In this document: positions 47,736 through 56,371 of the stretch, piece by piece | Layout of the letters: each line of letters begins with the position of its first letter | Numbering within the stretch: the first letter of the stretch is position 1 | The notes under the pieces: generated by a model | What the model saw: the letters and a program-made list of their open reading frames with translations, nothing else | What the model was told of the DNA's origin: nothing | The model's database searches: none | Assembly (NCBI RefSeq): GCF_029269825.1 | Contig: NZ_JARJHU010000009.1 | Location: 124,601-188,600, forward strand | DNA length: 64,000 bases | Reading direction: 5' to 3' | Source: Pedobacter sp. JY14-1 | GTDB lineage: Bacteria; Bacteroidota; Bacteroidia; Sphingobacteriales; Sphingobacteriaceae | Program-made: the position numbers and the translations under genes

Positions 47736-50087
47736 ATGATGAAAAAAATACTGTTATACGGCCTGGTCATGGGGCCGGGGATTGTCTTTGCCCAGAAAAA
47801 AGCCGGGAACAAAAACGATGGTGCAGATATCCACGCCGCTGTCGGTCGTGCAGGTGCTGCACCCGGACTGGCAAAGTATGTGAAGCCGATCATTGGTACG
47901 GAGAAAATGGGACATACTTTCCCGGGCGCTACAGTGCCGTTTGGGGCTGTACAGCTGAGCCCGGATACAGATACGATTCCCTATGAAGTCGGTGGAAAAT
48001 ACAATGGGGATGTATATAAATATTGCGCCGGCTATAAATATGAGGACAAGACCATCGTAGGTTTCAGCCATACGCATTTCAGCGGGACAGGGCATTCTGA
48101 CCTCGGAGATTTCCTGGTGATGCCGACACAGGGAAAACTGCAGCTGAACCCCGGAACGGCGGACAACCCGAGGTCGGGTTTCCGGTCGGCTTTTTCACAC
48201 GCGAATGAACTGGTGGAGGCGGGTTACTATAAGGTAAAACTGGATGATGACAATATTACCGCAGAACTGACTGCGACAGACAGGGTGGGCGTGCACCGTT
48301 ATACTTTTCCGAAATCTGATCAGTCACACATTATCCTGGACCTGATGTCGGGCATTTATAATTATGATGGCAAAACGGTCTGGACTTATGTACGCGTAGT
48401 GAACGATACGCTGCTGACGGGCTACCGGCAGACCAATGGCTGGGCAAGGACACGTACGGTCTATTTTGCCATGTCGTTCTCTAAGGCTTTTAAAGGTTAC
48501 GGACAGCAAAATTACGATGGGGTACAGCCTTACCGGGGCTTCTGGAGAAAGTTTGACCAGACAAAGAACTTCCCTGAGATCGCCGGAAAGAAGATCAGGA
48601 TGTATTTTGATTTTGACACTGAGGAGCAGGAAAAGATCGGTGTGAAGATGGCGATCTCCCCGGTGAGCCAGGAGAATGCGCTGCAGAACCTGCGTGCAGA
48701 AACCAATGGCTGGAACTTTGACCAGGTAAAGGCGCAGGCGCAGGCAAAATGGAACGGGGAACTGGAAAAGATAAAGATCGATGCGTCGGAACCGGACAAG
48801 GTGAATTTTTATACAGCGATGTATCATGCCTTTATCAATCCTACTGTCTATGCTGACCGGAACGGGGAATATAAGGGGCTTGACCAGGGCGTACATCAGG
48901 CGGATGGCTTTGTCAACTATACGACGTTTTCGCTCTGGGATACTTACCGCGCGCTGCATCCTTTCTTCAACATCATGCAGCCTTCCAGGAACAATGACAT
49001 TGTGAAATCTATGATGGCGCATTATGACCAGAGTGCCCTGAAAATGTTGCCGATCTGGTCGCATTATGCAAATGACAACTGGTGCATGAGTGGTTACCAC
49101 AGTGTTTCTGTACTGGCAGACGCGATCATTAAAGGTGTATATACCGGCGATGCGAACAAGGCACTGGACGCCTGTATCGCTACGGCAAACCACAGGGATT
49201 ATGAGGGCATCGGTGATTATATAGATAAGGGTTTTATTCCTGCGGAGAAGAGCGGCACTTCAGTATCAAATACGCTGGAATACGCCTATGATGACTGGTG
49301 CATCGCGCAGCTGGCCAGGAAGCTGGGCAGGCAGGATGTTTACGATACCTTCATTAAGCGTTCGGGCAACTGGGTGAATAATTTTGATGCCTCGATCGGC
49401 TTTATGCGTCCTAAACTGGCGGACGGTTCCTTTAAAAAGGATTTTGATGCCTTGAGTACACATGGGCAGGGTTTTATAGAGGGCAATACCTGGAACTACA
49501 GCTTCTTTGTGCCGCAGGATCCTAACGCGCTGATCGCGAAGATGGGCGGTGCAAAAAGGGTATCGCAGCGGCTGGATTCCCTGTTTAACATGCACCTGCC
49601 GGACGAGTTTTTTGCAGAGACAGAGGACATTACCAGGGAAGGCATTATCGGCGGCTATGTGCACGGGAACGAACCTGCACATCATGTGGCTTATCTGTAC
49701 AACTGGGTAGGCGAGCCCTGGAAAACCCAGTCACGTGTGCGTATGATCCTGAAAATGCAGTATAAACCTGCACCTGACGGGCTGGGGGGTAATGACGATT
49801 GCGGACAAATGAGCGCATGGTATATGTTCAGTTCCCTGGGTTTTTACCCGGTGGCGCCGGGATCGGATGTTTATTCGCTGGGCAGTCCTGCGGTGAAGTC
49901 GGCAGTGCTGACACTGGAAAACGGCAAGACTTTTACCATAGAAACAGTGAACCAGGGCGACAGGAACGTGTATGTGGCTAAAGTGCTGCTGAACGGGAAA
50001 CCGCTGGAAGGTCAGGAGATCAGGCATGCTGACATTATGAATGGCGGTAAACTGACATTCTATATGAGCGCAAAGCCAAAGAAATAA
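47736..50087 (+). CDS. GH92 family alpha-1,2-mannosidase
   Basis: 783 residues with a signal peptide (cut near VFAQ). The GH92 beta-sandwich begins at KYVKPIIGTEKMGHTFPGATVPFGAVQLSPD and keeps the metal-site and acid motifs GYKYEDKTIVGFSHTHFSGTGHSDLGDF. The helical domain holds SLWDTYRALHPFFNIMQ, and the catalytic region GNEPAHHVAYLYNWVGEPWKTQ with GNDDCGQMSAWYMFSSLGFYP. It removes mannose from N-glycan-like or yeast mannan chains in the periplasm or outside the cell. It stands alone rather than in a SusCD locus. ATG 47736; a terminator follows. Confidence 0.95.
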   Translation: MMKKILLYGLVMGPGIVFAQKKAGNKNDGADIHAAVGRAGAAPGLAKYVKPIIGTEKMGHTFPGATVPFGAVQLSPDTDTIPYEVGGKYNGDVYKYCAGYKYEDKTIVGFSHTHFSGTGHSDLGDFLVMPTQGKLQLNPGTADNPRSGFRSAFSHANELVEAGYYKVKLDDDNITAELTATDRVGVHRYTFPKSDQSHIILDLMSGIYNYDGKTVWTYVRVVNDTLLTGYRQTNGWARTRTVYFAMSFSKAFKGYGQQNYDGVQPYRGFWRKFDQTKNFPEIAGKKIRMYFDFDTEEQEKIGVKMAISPVSQENALQNLRAETNGWNFDQVKAQAQAKWNGELEKIKIDASEPDKVNFYTAMYHAFINPTVYADRNGEYKGLDQGVHQADGFVNYTTFSLWDTYRALHPFFNIMQPSRNNDIVKSMMAHYDQSALKMLPIWSHYANDNWCMSGYHSVSVLADAIIKGVYTGDANKALDACIATANHRDYEGIGDYIDKGFIPAEKSGTSVSNTLEYAYDDWCIAQLARKLGRQDVYDTFIKRSGNWVNNFDASIGFMRPKLADGSFKKDFDALSTHGQGFIEGNTWNYSFFVPQDPNALIAKMGGAKRVSQRLDSLFNMHLPDEFFAETEDITREGIIGGYVHGNEPAHHVAYLYNWVGEPWKTQSRVRMILKMQYKPAPDGLGGNDDCGQMSAWYMFSSLGFYPVAPGSDVYSLGSPAVKSAVLTLENGKTFTIETVNQGDRNVYVAKVLLNGKPLEGQEIRHADIMNGGKLTFYMSAKPKK

Positions 50088-50108
50088 TACGGATAAGACT
50101 TGAACAGG

Positions 50109-50135
50109 AAAGGCCCGGCAATATGCCGGGCCTTT
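50109..50135. terminator. Bidirectional terminator
   Basis: Perfect 11-base arms (AAAGGCCCGGC / GCCGGGCCTTT) with a 5-base loop, followed by more Ts, between the convergent GH92 and 106-residue hypothetical genes. Confidence 0.87.
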
Positions 50136-50168
50136 TTGATAGTCATGGTCTGGGTTACCGGATATTGC

Positions 50169-50489
50169 TCAGACAAATGCAGGCACTTCCGCACGCGGGT
50201 CATTGCCCTGGATCTGGTTGCTGTGAAAATCGGATGGCTTTTCAGGTCTCCTGGTAATTTTTTTATCGAGGCCGCTGGCGGCGCTGTAGAGCAGGATGGT
50301 ACCAAGGGCGATCTCTTCAAAACCAGTCATCGGACGTTTGAGGATGGCCCTGATACCTTTTTGGAGGATATAGGCCCCTGCAATGATAGAGATGAGCCTT
50401 TTTCCGGCATTGAGTTCTTCGGTGTCGTATTTGGTAAGCAGGGAGCTTCCTATTGCCAGCGCGGCTTTGTCTTTTAGTTTTGTAAACAT
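50169..50489 (-). CDS. Small membrane-associated hypothetical protein
   Basis: 106 residues from ATG 50489 (MFTKLKDKAALAIGSSLL). Two likely membrane helices lie at about 37-56 (RLISIIAGAYILQKGIRAIL) and 66-84 (EIALGTILLYSAASG). The C-terminal tail is charged with Pro and ends PRAEVPAFV. No named family recognised. The upstream neighbour on the same strand, yigZ, is 76 bases away. Confidence 0.65.
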   Translation of the reverse strand: MFTKLKDKAALAIGSSLLTKYDTEELNAGKRLISIIAGAYILQKGIRAILKRPMTGFEEIALGTILLYSAASGLDKKITRRPEKPSDFHSNQIQGNDPRAEVPAFV

Positions 50490-50565
50490 AGTGGTGCTGT
50501 TTAATTCGTACAAATCATCAAATGTCTCTGATTACTGAACACGGATAAGACCGGTTTTGTTTCAT

Positions 50566-51183
50566 CTAAATGGTAGATAAATACTTGGTGCTTACTGCCG
50601 GATGGAGTTGTTGTAACTTAGCCAGGACACCGTTCAGGGCTGATTTACGGATTCCAAACCGGAGGGTACAGGCCTCATCAAAATCCTGCCCGAGGACTTC
50701 TGCCTGCTCTTCCTTCATGATGCGCATGATGTCGTTCATGAGAAGATAATCAAACCGGATCTCATAACAGTCGTTTACTGTCTTTTCAATGATCCGGGCT
50801 TGCTGCAGGGCATCGGCAGCAGCTGTTCTATACGCGTTGATGAGACCGGGTACGCCCAGCAGGGTGCCGCCGAAATAGCGCACGACGACAATGAGGACAT
50901 TGGTCAGGTCTGCAGAAAGAATGGCATTCAGAATAGGCCTCCCGGCAGTCCCGGATGGTTCGCCATCGTCCTGGACCCGGTATACGCCGCGGTCCGGACT
51001 GAACCTCATGGCCCAGCAATGGTGCCTGGCCTTGGGGTGCAGGGCTTTGAGTTCCTGGACCAGTGGCTTGATATCGGCTTCTGACCGGATGGGGTAAGCA
51101 TAAGCGAGAAATTTGCTGCCCTTTTCCCGGAACAGTCCTTCCGAGGCTGTAACTATGGTCTTATACGTATCGTCAAACAGCAT
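50566..51183 (-). CDS. yigZ: YigZ/IMPACT family protein
   Basis: 205 residues, the usual size. The N-terminal UPF0029 domain is intact: GLFREKGSKFLAYAYPI, then HPKARHHCWAMRFSPD, RVQDDGEPSGTAGRPIL, and VLIVVVRYFGGTLLGVPGLINAY. A DUF1949 domain follows. Members are linked to translation control (IMPACT is a GCN2 inhibitor in eukaryotes), but the bacterial function is not known. It overlaps the EamA gene by 11 bases at its start, so it is the third gene of an operon with ribD and that transporter. Confidence 0.92.
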   Translation of the reverse strand: MLFDDTYKTIVTASEGLFREKGSKFLAYAYPIRSEADIKPLVQELKALHPKARHHCWAMRFSPDRGVYRVQDDGEPSGTAGRPILNAILSADLTNVLIVVVRYFGGTLLGVPGLINAYRTAAADALQQARIIEKTVNDCYEIRFDYLLMNDIMRIMKEEQAEVLGQDFDEACTLRFGIRKSALNGVLAKLQQLHPAVSTKYLSTI

Positions 51184-52036
51184 ATTTCTGTGACAGGGTA
51201 ATCAGGACAATGGCACTGAGTGCCAGTCCAAGCCCCCAGTAATTGAGTTTATTCAGTTTTTCCTTAAAGATGAGTACACCAACAAGGCTTGCCAGGATGA
51301 TGACGCCCATATTCATGGCCGCAAATACGGTAGAAGGATTGCCTGGCATGGCCTGATGGGCCTTCAGATAAAACAGTATGTTGAAGAAGTTGAAGAAACC
51401 AAGTATGCAGCCACAGACGAAATTAATGAGTTGCAGCTTCTGTTTGCCGAAGATGGACCGGGCTGCAATATAGAGTAAAGAAATCAGGAAGGAGAGCGCA
51501 AAGATCAGCACAAGAGAGCTGGAATAGGGAATGGTACTGCTGCGGGCAACCTGTTTAAATAAGGTATCGATGATACCGAAACCGAAGAACACGGCAAGCG
51601 GATAAAGCCAATTGCCGGTGGCGGTTGACCCGGATTTTTTATATAGGGTAAGGAAGATGGCGAGAAAACCTACCAGAAGGCCGCCAAGCCGCAAGGTACT
51701 GAACGCTTCGCCAAAGATGAAATAAGCGGCGAGTATCGGGATAAACAGGGAAAGCCGCTGAGCGATATCCGTCCGGACGATACCGATATTACGTACCGAA
51801 GCGGCCAGAAACCAGAAAATGAGGGGCAACAGGATTCCCAGTGCGATATAAGTGAGATTGAAGGCGTTACCTGTCAGTTGCCCTGCTGCGGGCTTAAAAA
51901 AGAAGTAGCTGAGGCCTATGGCAAACAGGTAATTCCAGGTAACGGCCTGGGGAATGCTGATGTGGTATCTTCTGGCGAGTTTTAAAAGTACGGCTACGGT
52001 GACGCTGCAGCAAATGCTGATGAGCAGATAGATCAT
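51173..52036 (-). CDS. EamA/DMT family transporter
   Basis: 287 residues with about ten transmembrane helices in the drug/metabolite transporter arrangement of two EamA repeats (first repeat about 1-130, second about 145-285). Overlaps ribD by 4 bases (ATGA) and yigZ by 11 bases. The cargo cannot be read from sequence; location after ribD makes a riboflavin pathway compound possible but unproven. Inner membrane. Confidence 0.87.
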   Translation of the reverse strand: MIYLLISICCSVTVAVLLKLARRYHISIPQAVTWNYLFAIGLSYFFFKPAAGQLTGNAFNLTYIALGILLPLIFWFLAASVRNIGIVRTDIAQRLSLFIPILAAYFIFGEAFSTLRLGGLLVGFLAIFLTLYKKSGSTATGNWLYPLAVFFGFGIIDTLFKQVARSSTIPYSSSLVLIFALSFLISLLYIAARSIFGKQKLQLINFVCGCILGFFNFFNILFYLKAHQAMPGNPSTVFAAMNMGVIILASLVGVLIFKEKLNKLNYWGLGLALSAIVLITLSQKYAV

Positions 52037-53088
52037 GAATAAGTGTTTTGGTAAACAGTAAGACGGTCTTGCTGTACTGCCGTCTCTTCAATGACCTCAC
52101 CGTTGATCTGCGGGGCAGGCAGGCCGTCTTTCCAAGACTTTGCGGAGGTGAAAACCCGCGCTTCATCCCACAGGCCGGCATCGATGAACTGCATCAGGGT
52201 ATTGGAACCGCCTTCAATGATGACGGACTGAATGTCCATGAGATAGAGCTGGAAGGCCACTTTCTGCGGCAGATAATGCTGCATGTCTTCCATCTGAATA
52301 TACTGTATGTTCGCCTCAGTGCGGGTACGTACTTCATTCAGGATAATGGTCCTGGCCTCATCGTTAAAGATCTGGCTGGTGGAAGGAACGCGCAACTGCC
52401 GGTCGATGAGGATCCTGATGGGGTTTTTACCGCTCCACTCTCTGCTGGTGAGCAGGGGGTTATCGGATATGGCCGTACGTTTGCCGATGAGGATCGCATC
52501 TTCTTCTGTGCGCCATTTGTGCACGAGCTTGCGGGCAAGAGGGCCGCTGATCCATTCCTGAGTAGTATTTTTTGGCGCAAAATAGCCATTTGCTGTGGTG
52601 GCCCATTTCAGTATGATATAGGGCCGCTGCCGGGTAATGCGCGTGAAGAACCTGCGGTTGAGGTAACTGCATTTGTCCAGCAATACGCCGGTATCGACTT
52701 CGATACCTGCAGCGCGAAGCCTTTCTATGCCCTTACCATTTACTTCCGAGAAGGGATCGGTATTGCCCACGACGACCCGTTTGACCTGGTGCCGGACAAG
52801 CATGTCTGCACAGGGCGGGGTCTTGCCAAAGTGTGCGCAGGGCTCGAGGTTGACGTATACGGTGGCTTCCCTGAGCAGTGGCTCTGCACCCGGCCCGTAT
52901 TTTTCAAGGACGGAATTTACGGCATTGACTTCCGCATGCGGGCCGCCGAAGCGGGCATGGTAGCCTTCTCCGATTACCTGGTCATTGTGGACGATTACGC
53001 AGCCGACCATAGGATTGGGGCTGACGTTGGCCATCCCGAGCCCGGCGAGCTCGAGGCAGCGCTGCATGTAGCGTTCATCGGTCATCAT
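52033..53088 (-). CDS. ribD: Bifunctional riboflavin biosynthesis deaminase/reductase
   Basis: 351 residues. The deaminase half has the zinc site H51-A-E and PCAHFGKTPPC (C84, C93), with SPNPMVGCVIV near the start. The reductase half begins about residue 150 (YIILKWATTANGYFA) with ISGPLARKLVHKWRTEEDAILIGKRT, and the closing VIIEGGSNTLMQFIDAGLWDEARVF. It carries out steps two and three from GTP toward riboflavin. Two in-frame ATGs (53088, 53085) are possible. It heads an operon of three overlapping genes and is divergent from prmC. Confidence 0.96.
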   Translation of the reverse strand: MMTDERYMQRCLELAGLGMANVSPNPMVGCVIVHNDQVIGEGYHARFGGPHAEVNAVNSVLEKYGPGAEPLLREATVYVNLEPCAHFGKTPPCADMLVRHQVKRVVVGNTDPFSEVNGKGIERLRAAGIEVDTGVLLDKCSYLNRRFFTRITRQRPYIILKWATTANGYFAPKNTTQEWISGPLARKLVHKWRTEEDAILIGKRTAISDNPLLTSREWSGKNPIRILIDRQLRVPSTSQIFNDEARTIILNEVRTRTEANIQYIQMEDMQHYLPQKVAFQLYLMDIQSVIIEGGSNTLMQFIDAGLWDEARVFTSAKSWKDGLPAPQINGEVIEETAVQQDRLTVYQNTYS

Positions 53089-53121
53089 ATGAACGAATAT
53101 AATATTATTGTTTGATTTGAG

Positions 53122-53129
53122 TAGCTTTG
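53122..53129 (+). promoter_or_regulatory. -7 element abutting the prmC start
   Basis: TAGCTTTG, an exact TAnnTTTG match, ends 6 bases before the prmC ATG. With usual spacing, transcription would begin at or next to the start codon, giving a leaderless mRNA. Confidence 0.45.
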
Positions 53130-53135
53130 CCGGAG

Positions 53136-53978
53136 ATGATTTTCAGGCAGCTGTCGGAACTTTTTGAAGCACGTTTATCCGGGCGCTATGACCGCGATGA
53201 AATCGCTGCGATCTGTTCCCTGGTGGTGGAACAGGTCTCGGGAAAAGACCGGACGGCTTTACGGACGGGGATGATGGCCGCGGTGCCCGGGGCTGAGCTT
53301 CAGGAATACGAAAGGGTGCTGAAGGAACTGCAGGAAGGGTTGCCGCTGCAATATGTATTGGGCGAGGCTGATTTCTACGGATTAAAGTTCAAAGTGTCGC
53401 CGGCAGTTCTGATCCCGAGACCGGAGACGGAGGAATTGGTGGAATGGGTACTGGAAAGTGCAGTTTCAAATTCTGGGTTAGGGATACTGGATGTGGGTAC
53501 GGGCAGCGGATGTATTGCGGTAACGCTGGCCAGGCACTTGCCGGTAGCTGCGGTAAAGGGGCTGGATATTTCTCAGGAAGCACTTTCAATAGCCAGGTAT
53601 AATTCTACTGTAAATCACGTAGATATTGAATTTATATTAGCGGATATCAGGGGCTATGCCAGCAGAGACAAGTTTGATCTAATTGTAAGTAATCCGCCTT
53701 ATGTGAAGCAGGAAGAACGGGCAGATATGGAGGCGCATGTACTGGACCACGAACCTCATCTGGCATTGTTTGTAGCTGATGAAAACCCATTGGAATTTTA
53801 TGACGCGATTGCAGATTTTGCCCTGGAGCATCTGCGGCCCGGTGGAATGCTGTTTTTTGAAATCAATGCCGCACTGGGTAATGAAATGGTTTCACTGATG
53901 GAGGCTAAAGGATTTAAAAATAGCTTATTAAGAAAGGACATGCAGGGTAAAGACAGGATGTTGCGCTGTAGTTTGTAG
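53136..53978 (+). CDS. prmC: Release factor glutamine methyltransferase
   Basis: 280 residues. Methylates the GGQ glutamine of peptide-chain release factors. The SAM-binding motif is ILDVGTGSGCIAV (about residues 118-130) and the catalytic NPPY is at 186-189 (IVSNPPYV). The N-terminal helical domain and PLQYVLGEADFYG are typical. ATG 53136 is chosen; a TTG three codons upstream is in frame but overlaps the -7 element. Divergent from ribD; converges on xerD with one base between. Confidence 0.95.
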   Translation: MIFRQLSELFEARLSGRYDRDEIAAICSLVVEQVSGKDRTALRTGMMAAVPGAELQEYERVLKELQEGLPLQYVLGEADFYGLKFKVSPAVLIPRPETEELVEWVLESAVSNSGLGILDVGTGSGCIAVTLARHLPVAAVKGLDISQEALSIARYNSTVNHVDIEFILADIRGYASRDKFDLIVSNPPYVKQEERADMEAHVLDHEPHLALFVADENPLEFYDAIADFALEHLRPGGMLFFEINAALGNEMVSLMEAKGFKNSLLRKDMQGKDRMLRCSL

Positions 53979-53979
53979 G

Positions 53980-54879
53980 TCAGCTTCTGGGATGGAACTG
54001 GATAACGACGCTGCGCAGGTAATCGCGGTCAAGATGTGTATAGATTTCTGTAGTGGTAATGCTGGAATGTCCAAGCATTTCCTGTACGGCGCGGAGATCG
54101 GCGCCGCCCTCGATCAGGTGTGTGGCAAAGGAATGCCTGAAGGTATGGGGGCTGATGGTCTTTTTTAAGCCTGTTTTTTCCGCAAGCGCCTTAATGAAGA
54201 GGAAAATATAGACTCTTGTAAGTTTCTTTCCCGAACGGTTGAGAAAGACATAATCCTGATGGCCCTGCCGGACAGGAAGGTGTATGCGGACTTCCTGGAG
54301 ATAAATGTGGATATATTTAAGCGCAACACTGCCGACAGGTACTATTCTTTCCTTGTCGCCTTTACCGGTGACCTTAATAAAACCACTTTCCTCATTGATA
54401 TCGGATATCCTGAGTTCGGTGAGTTCACTGACACGAAGCCCGCAACTGTAAAGGGTTTCGAGTATTGCCTTGTTGCGCATACCGTCCGGCCGGGAAAGAT
54501 CAATTGCATCGATAAGCAGATTGATTTCCTGCAGGTTGAGCGTGTCGGGCAGTTTTCTGGCGCGCCTCGGGGCTTCCAGGAGTTGTGCAGGGTCGGCATC
54601 GATAATACCTTCCAGCAGCAGGAAGGAGAAAAAGGCTTTCAGGCCGGAGATCACTCTTGCCTGGGTGCTGGGTAACATGCCAAGTTCACTCGTCCATTTG
54701 ACAAATGACTTTAATTCATTAACTGTAACTAACTTTATATCATTTAAATAAGATACCGAACTAAGATATTCTTCAAGTTTTTGAATATCACTGAGATAAG
54801 CCGAGACGGAATTGGCAGCAAGGCCACGTTCCAGACGCAGGTAGTTTTTAAACGATTTCAGGTAGGGATTGGGATACAC
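53980..54879 (-). CDS. xerD: Tyrosine recombinase XerD
   Basis: 299 residues from GTG 54879. Resolves chromosome dimers at dif with a XerC partner. The catalytic set is complete: Arg in YSCGLRVSELTEL, Lys in VTGKGDKERIVP, HTFRHSFATHL, HSSITTTEIYTHL with the nucleophile Tyr. The reading frame has no ATG upstream of the SAM-like N-terminal domain (SFKNYLRLERGLAANSVSAY). TTG at 54933 is the other candidate and would overlap aroQ by 12 bases; the GTG start gives the family's normal length of about 300. Confidence 0.93.
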   Translation of the reverse strand: MYPNPYLKSFKNYLRLERGLAANSVSAYLSDIQKLEEYLSSVSYLNDIKLVTVNELKSFVKWTSELGMLPSTQARVISGLKAFFSFLLLEGIIDADPAQLLEAPRRARKLPDTLNLQEINLLIDAIDLSRPDGMRNKAILETLYSCGLRVSELTELRISDINEESGFIKVTGKGDKERIVPVGSVALKYIHIYLQEVRIHLPVRQGHQDYVFLNRSGKKLTRVYIFLFIKALAEKTGLKKTISPHTFRHSFATHLIEGGADLRAVQEMLGHSSITTTEIYTHLDRDYLRSVVIQFHPRS

Positions 54880-54908
54880 AAAAATTTCCGGTTGTAAGTT
54901 TTTAGCTT

Positions 54909-54916
54909 TAAGTTTG
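54909..54916 (+). promoter_or_regulatory. -7 element abutting the aroQ start
   Basis: TAAGTTTG, an exact TAnnTTTG match, ends 5 bases before the aroQ ATG. This again predicts a leaderless or nearly leaderless transcript. Confidence 0.45.
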
Positions 54917-54921
54917 GATTG

Positions 54922-55347
54922 ATGAAGATACAAATTATCAATGGGCCAAATTTAAACCTTTTGGGGGTTCGTGAACCGGGAATTTATGGTAATGTCGGTT
55001 TTGATGAATACATCGGCCAGTTAAAGGCAAGGTTTAACGATATAGAGATCAGTTACTTCCAGAGTAATGTAGAAGGAGAACTGATCAACAAACTGCACGA
55101 AGTGGGTTTTAGCTTTGATGGTATCGTGATCAACGGAGGGGCCTATACGCATACTTCAGTAGCGATAGCAGATGCGATTGCAGCGATCAGTACGCCGGTA
55201 GTAGAGGTACACATTTCCAATATCTATGCGCGTGAAGAATACCGGCATGTGTCCCTGACCGGCAAAAACTGCAGGGGGGTACTGACGGGATTTGGCTTGG
55301 ACGGCTACCGGCTTGCAGTTGAAGCGCTGCTGGCCTTGCCGGTATAG
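54922..55347 (+). CDS. aroQ: Type II 3-dehydroquinate dehydratase
   Basis: 141 residues, the normal size. Third step of the shikimate pathway. Motifs: IQIINGPNLNLLGVREPGIYG with the catalytic Tyr, QSNVEGELINKLHE, INGGAYTHTSVAIADAI, and VEVHISNIYAREEYRHVS with the catalytic His. Forms dodecamers in relatives. ATG 54922. Divergent from xerD. Confidence 0.97.
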   Translation: MKIQIINGPNLNLLGVREPGIYGNVGFDEYIGQLKARFNDIEISYFQSNVEGELINKLHEVGFSFDGIVINGGAYTHTSVAIADAIAAISTPVVEVHISNIYAREEYRHVSLTGKNCRGVLTGFGLDGYRLAVEALLALPV

Positions 55348-55354
55348 CTTTCTT

Positions 55355-56371
55355 TCAGAACTTTAACTGGCTAAAATACCGGATCTTACGGATAAAATAA
55401 TCGTATACAATGCTGGAAGGGTACTGGCCGGTATGCTTCTGGAATGCGATCTGTTTACGGGTTCTTTTGGCTCCGTTTTTCTTCAGGTCTCTGAGAAAGT
55501 GGTAATGGGCTTTATTGACAGAAAAGGCAAAATCCGTCTTTCCCTGCAATAAGAAGTGCAGCCAGGCGATAAAATCGATGCACATGCGGATGAAGATGCG
55601 GAAAATGGCATCGCCCAGGGGCAGGTTTTTCTGCAGGATGACGAGGTTGTTCCGGAAATTCAGGTAGTTTTTGTAGGGGTTGGTAGCACTGAGTGTTCCG
55701 CCGCCCACGTGGTAAACTTCGGCATAGGGGCAGTAAACGATTTTATAACCAAGATTCTTCAGGCGCCAGCACAGATCGATCTCTTCCATGTGCGCAAAGA
55801 AATCGGGGTCCAGGCCGCCACTTTCCTTCCAGGCCTTACTCTTGATAAAGAGCGCTGCCCCGCTGGCCCAGAAAATTTCCGAAGGGGTATCGTACTGTCC
55901 ATGATCGGACTCTACGGTTTCAAAGAGCCGGCCGCGACAGAAGGGATAACCGTGCAGGTCGAGATAGCCTCCTGCTGCACCTGCGTATTCGAAGCTTTCC
56001 CGGCCTTTCTGCCACTTTATCTTGGGCTGGGCGGCTGCAATCAGCGGATCGCCTTCCATTTGTTCAATGACGGGCTGTATCCAGTTTTCGGGAACTTCCA
56101 CATCGGAGTTGAGCAGCACATAATAATCGGCATTGACCTGTTCCAGTATCTTGCGGTAGCCTTCGGCATAACCGTAATTATGATCGATGATGATCAGCCT
56201 GATTTCCGGATAATTATTCCTGACGAAAGCCACAGAGGTATCGGTGGAGGCATTGTCGCCTATAATGAGCTGAAGGTTGGGATACCTGGAACGGACAATG
56301 CCGGGCAGGAACTGCTCCAGCAGTTTTTGTCCGTTCCAGTTGAGGATAACGACGGCTACGCTGGGTTCCAT
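55355..56371 (-). CDS. Family 2 glycosyltransferase
   Basis: 338 residues from ATG 56371 (MEPSVAVVILNWNG), the usual start for this group; earlier ATGs at 56398 and 56413 are possible. The GT-A domain shows DNASTDTSV, YYVLLNSDVEVPENWI and FFAHMEEIDLCWRLKNLGYKI. The C-terminal tail is basic with a membrane-associated stretch (IFIRMCIDFIAWLHFLL). It probably adds a sugar (rhamnosyltransferase-like) to a cell-surface polysaccharide. It overlaps the end of the acyltransferase gene by 16 bases, so both likely serve envelope lipid or glycan assembly. Confidence 0.9.
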   Translation of the reverse strand: MEPSVAVVILNWNGQKLLEQFLPGIVRSRYPNLQLIIGDNASTDTSVAFVRNNYPEIRLIIIDHNYGYAEGYRKILEQVNADYYVLLNSDVEVPENWIQPVIEQMEGDPLIAAAQPKIKWQKGRESFEYAGAAGGYLDLHGYPFCRGRLFETVESDHGQYDTPSEIFWASGAALFIKSKAWKESGGLDPDFFAHMEEIDLCWRLKNLGYKIVYCPYAEVYHVGGGTLSATNPYKNYLNFRNNLVILQKNLPLGDAIFRIFIRMCIDFIAWLHFLLQGKTDFAFSVNKAHYHFLRDLKKNGAKRTRKQIAFQKHTGQYPSSIVYDYFIRKIRYFSQLKF

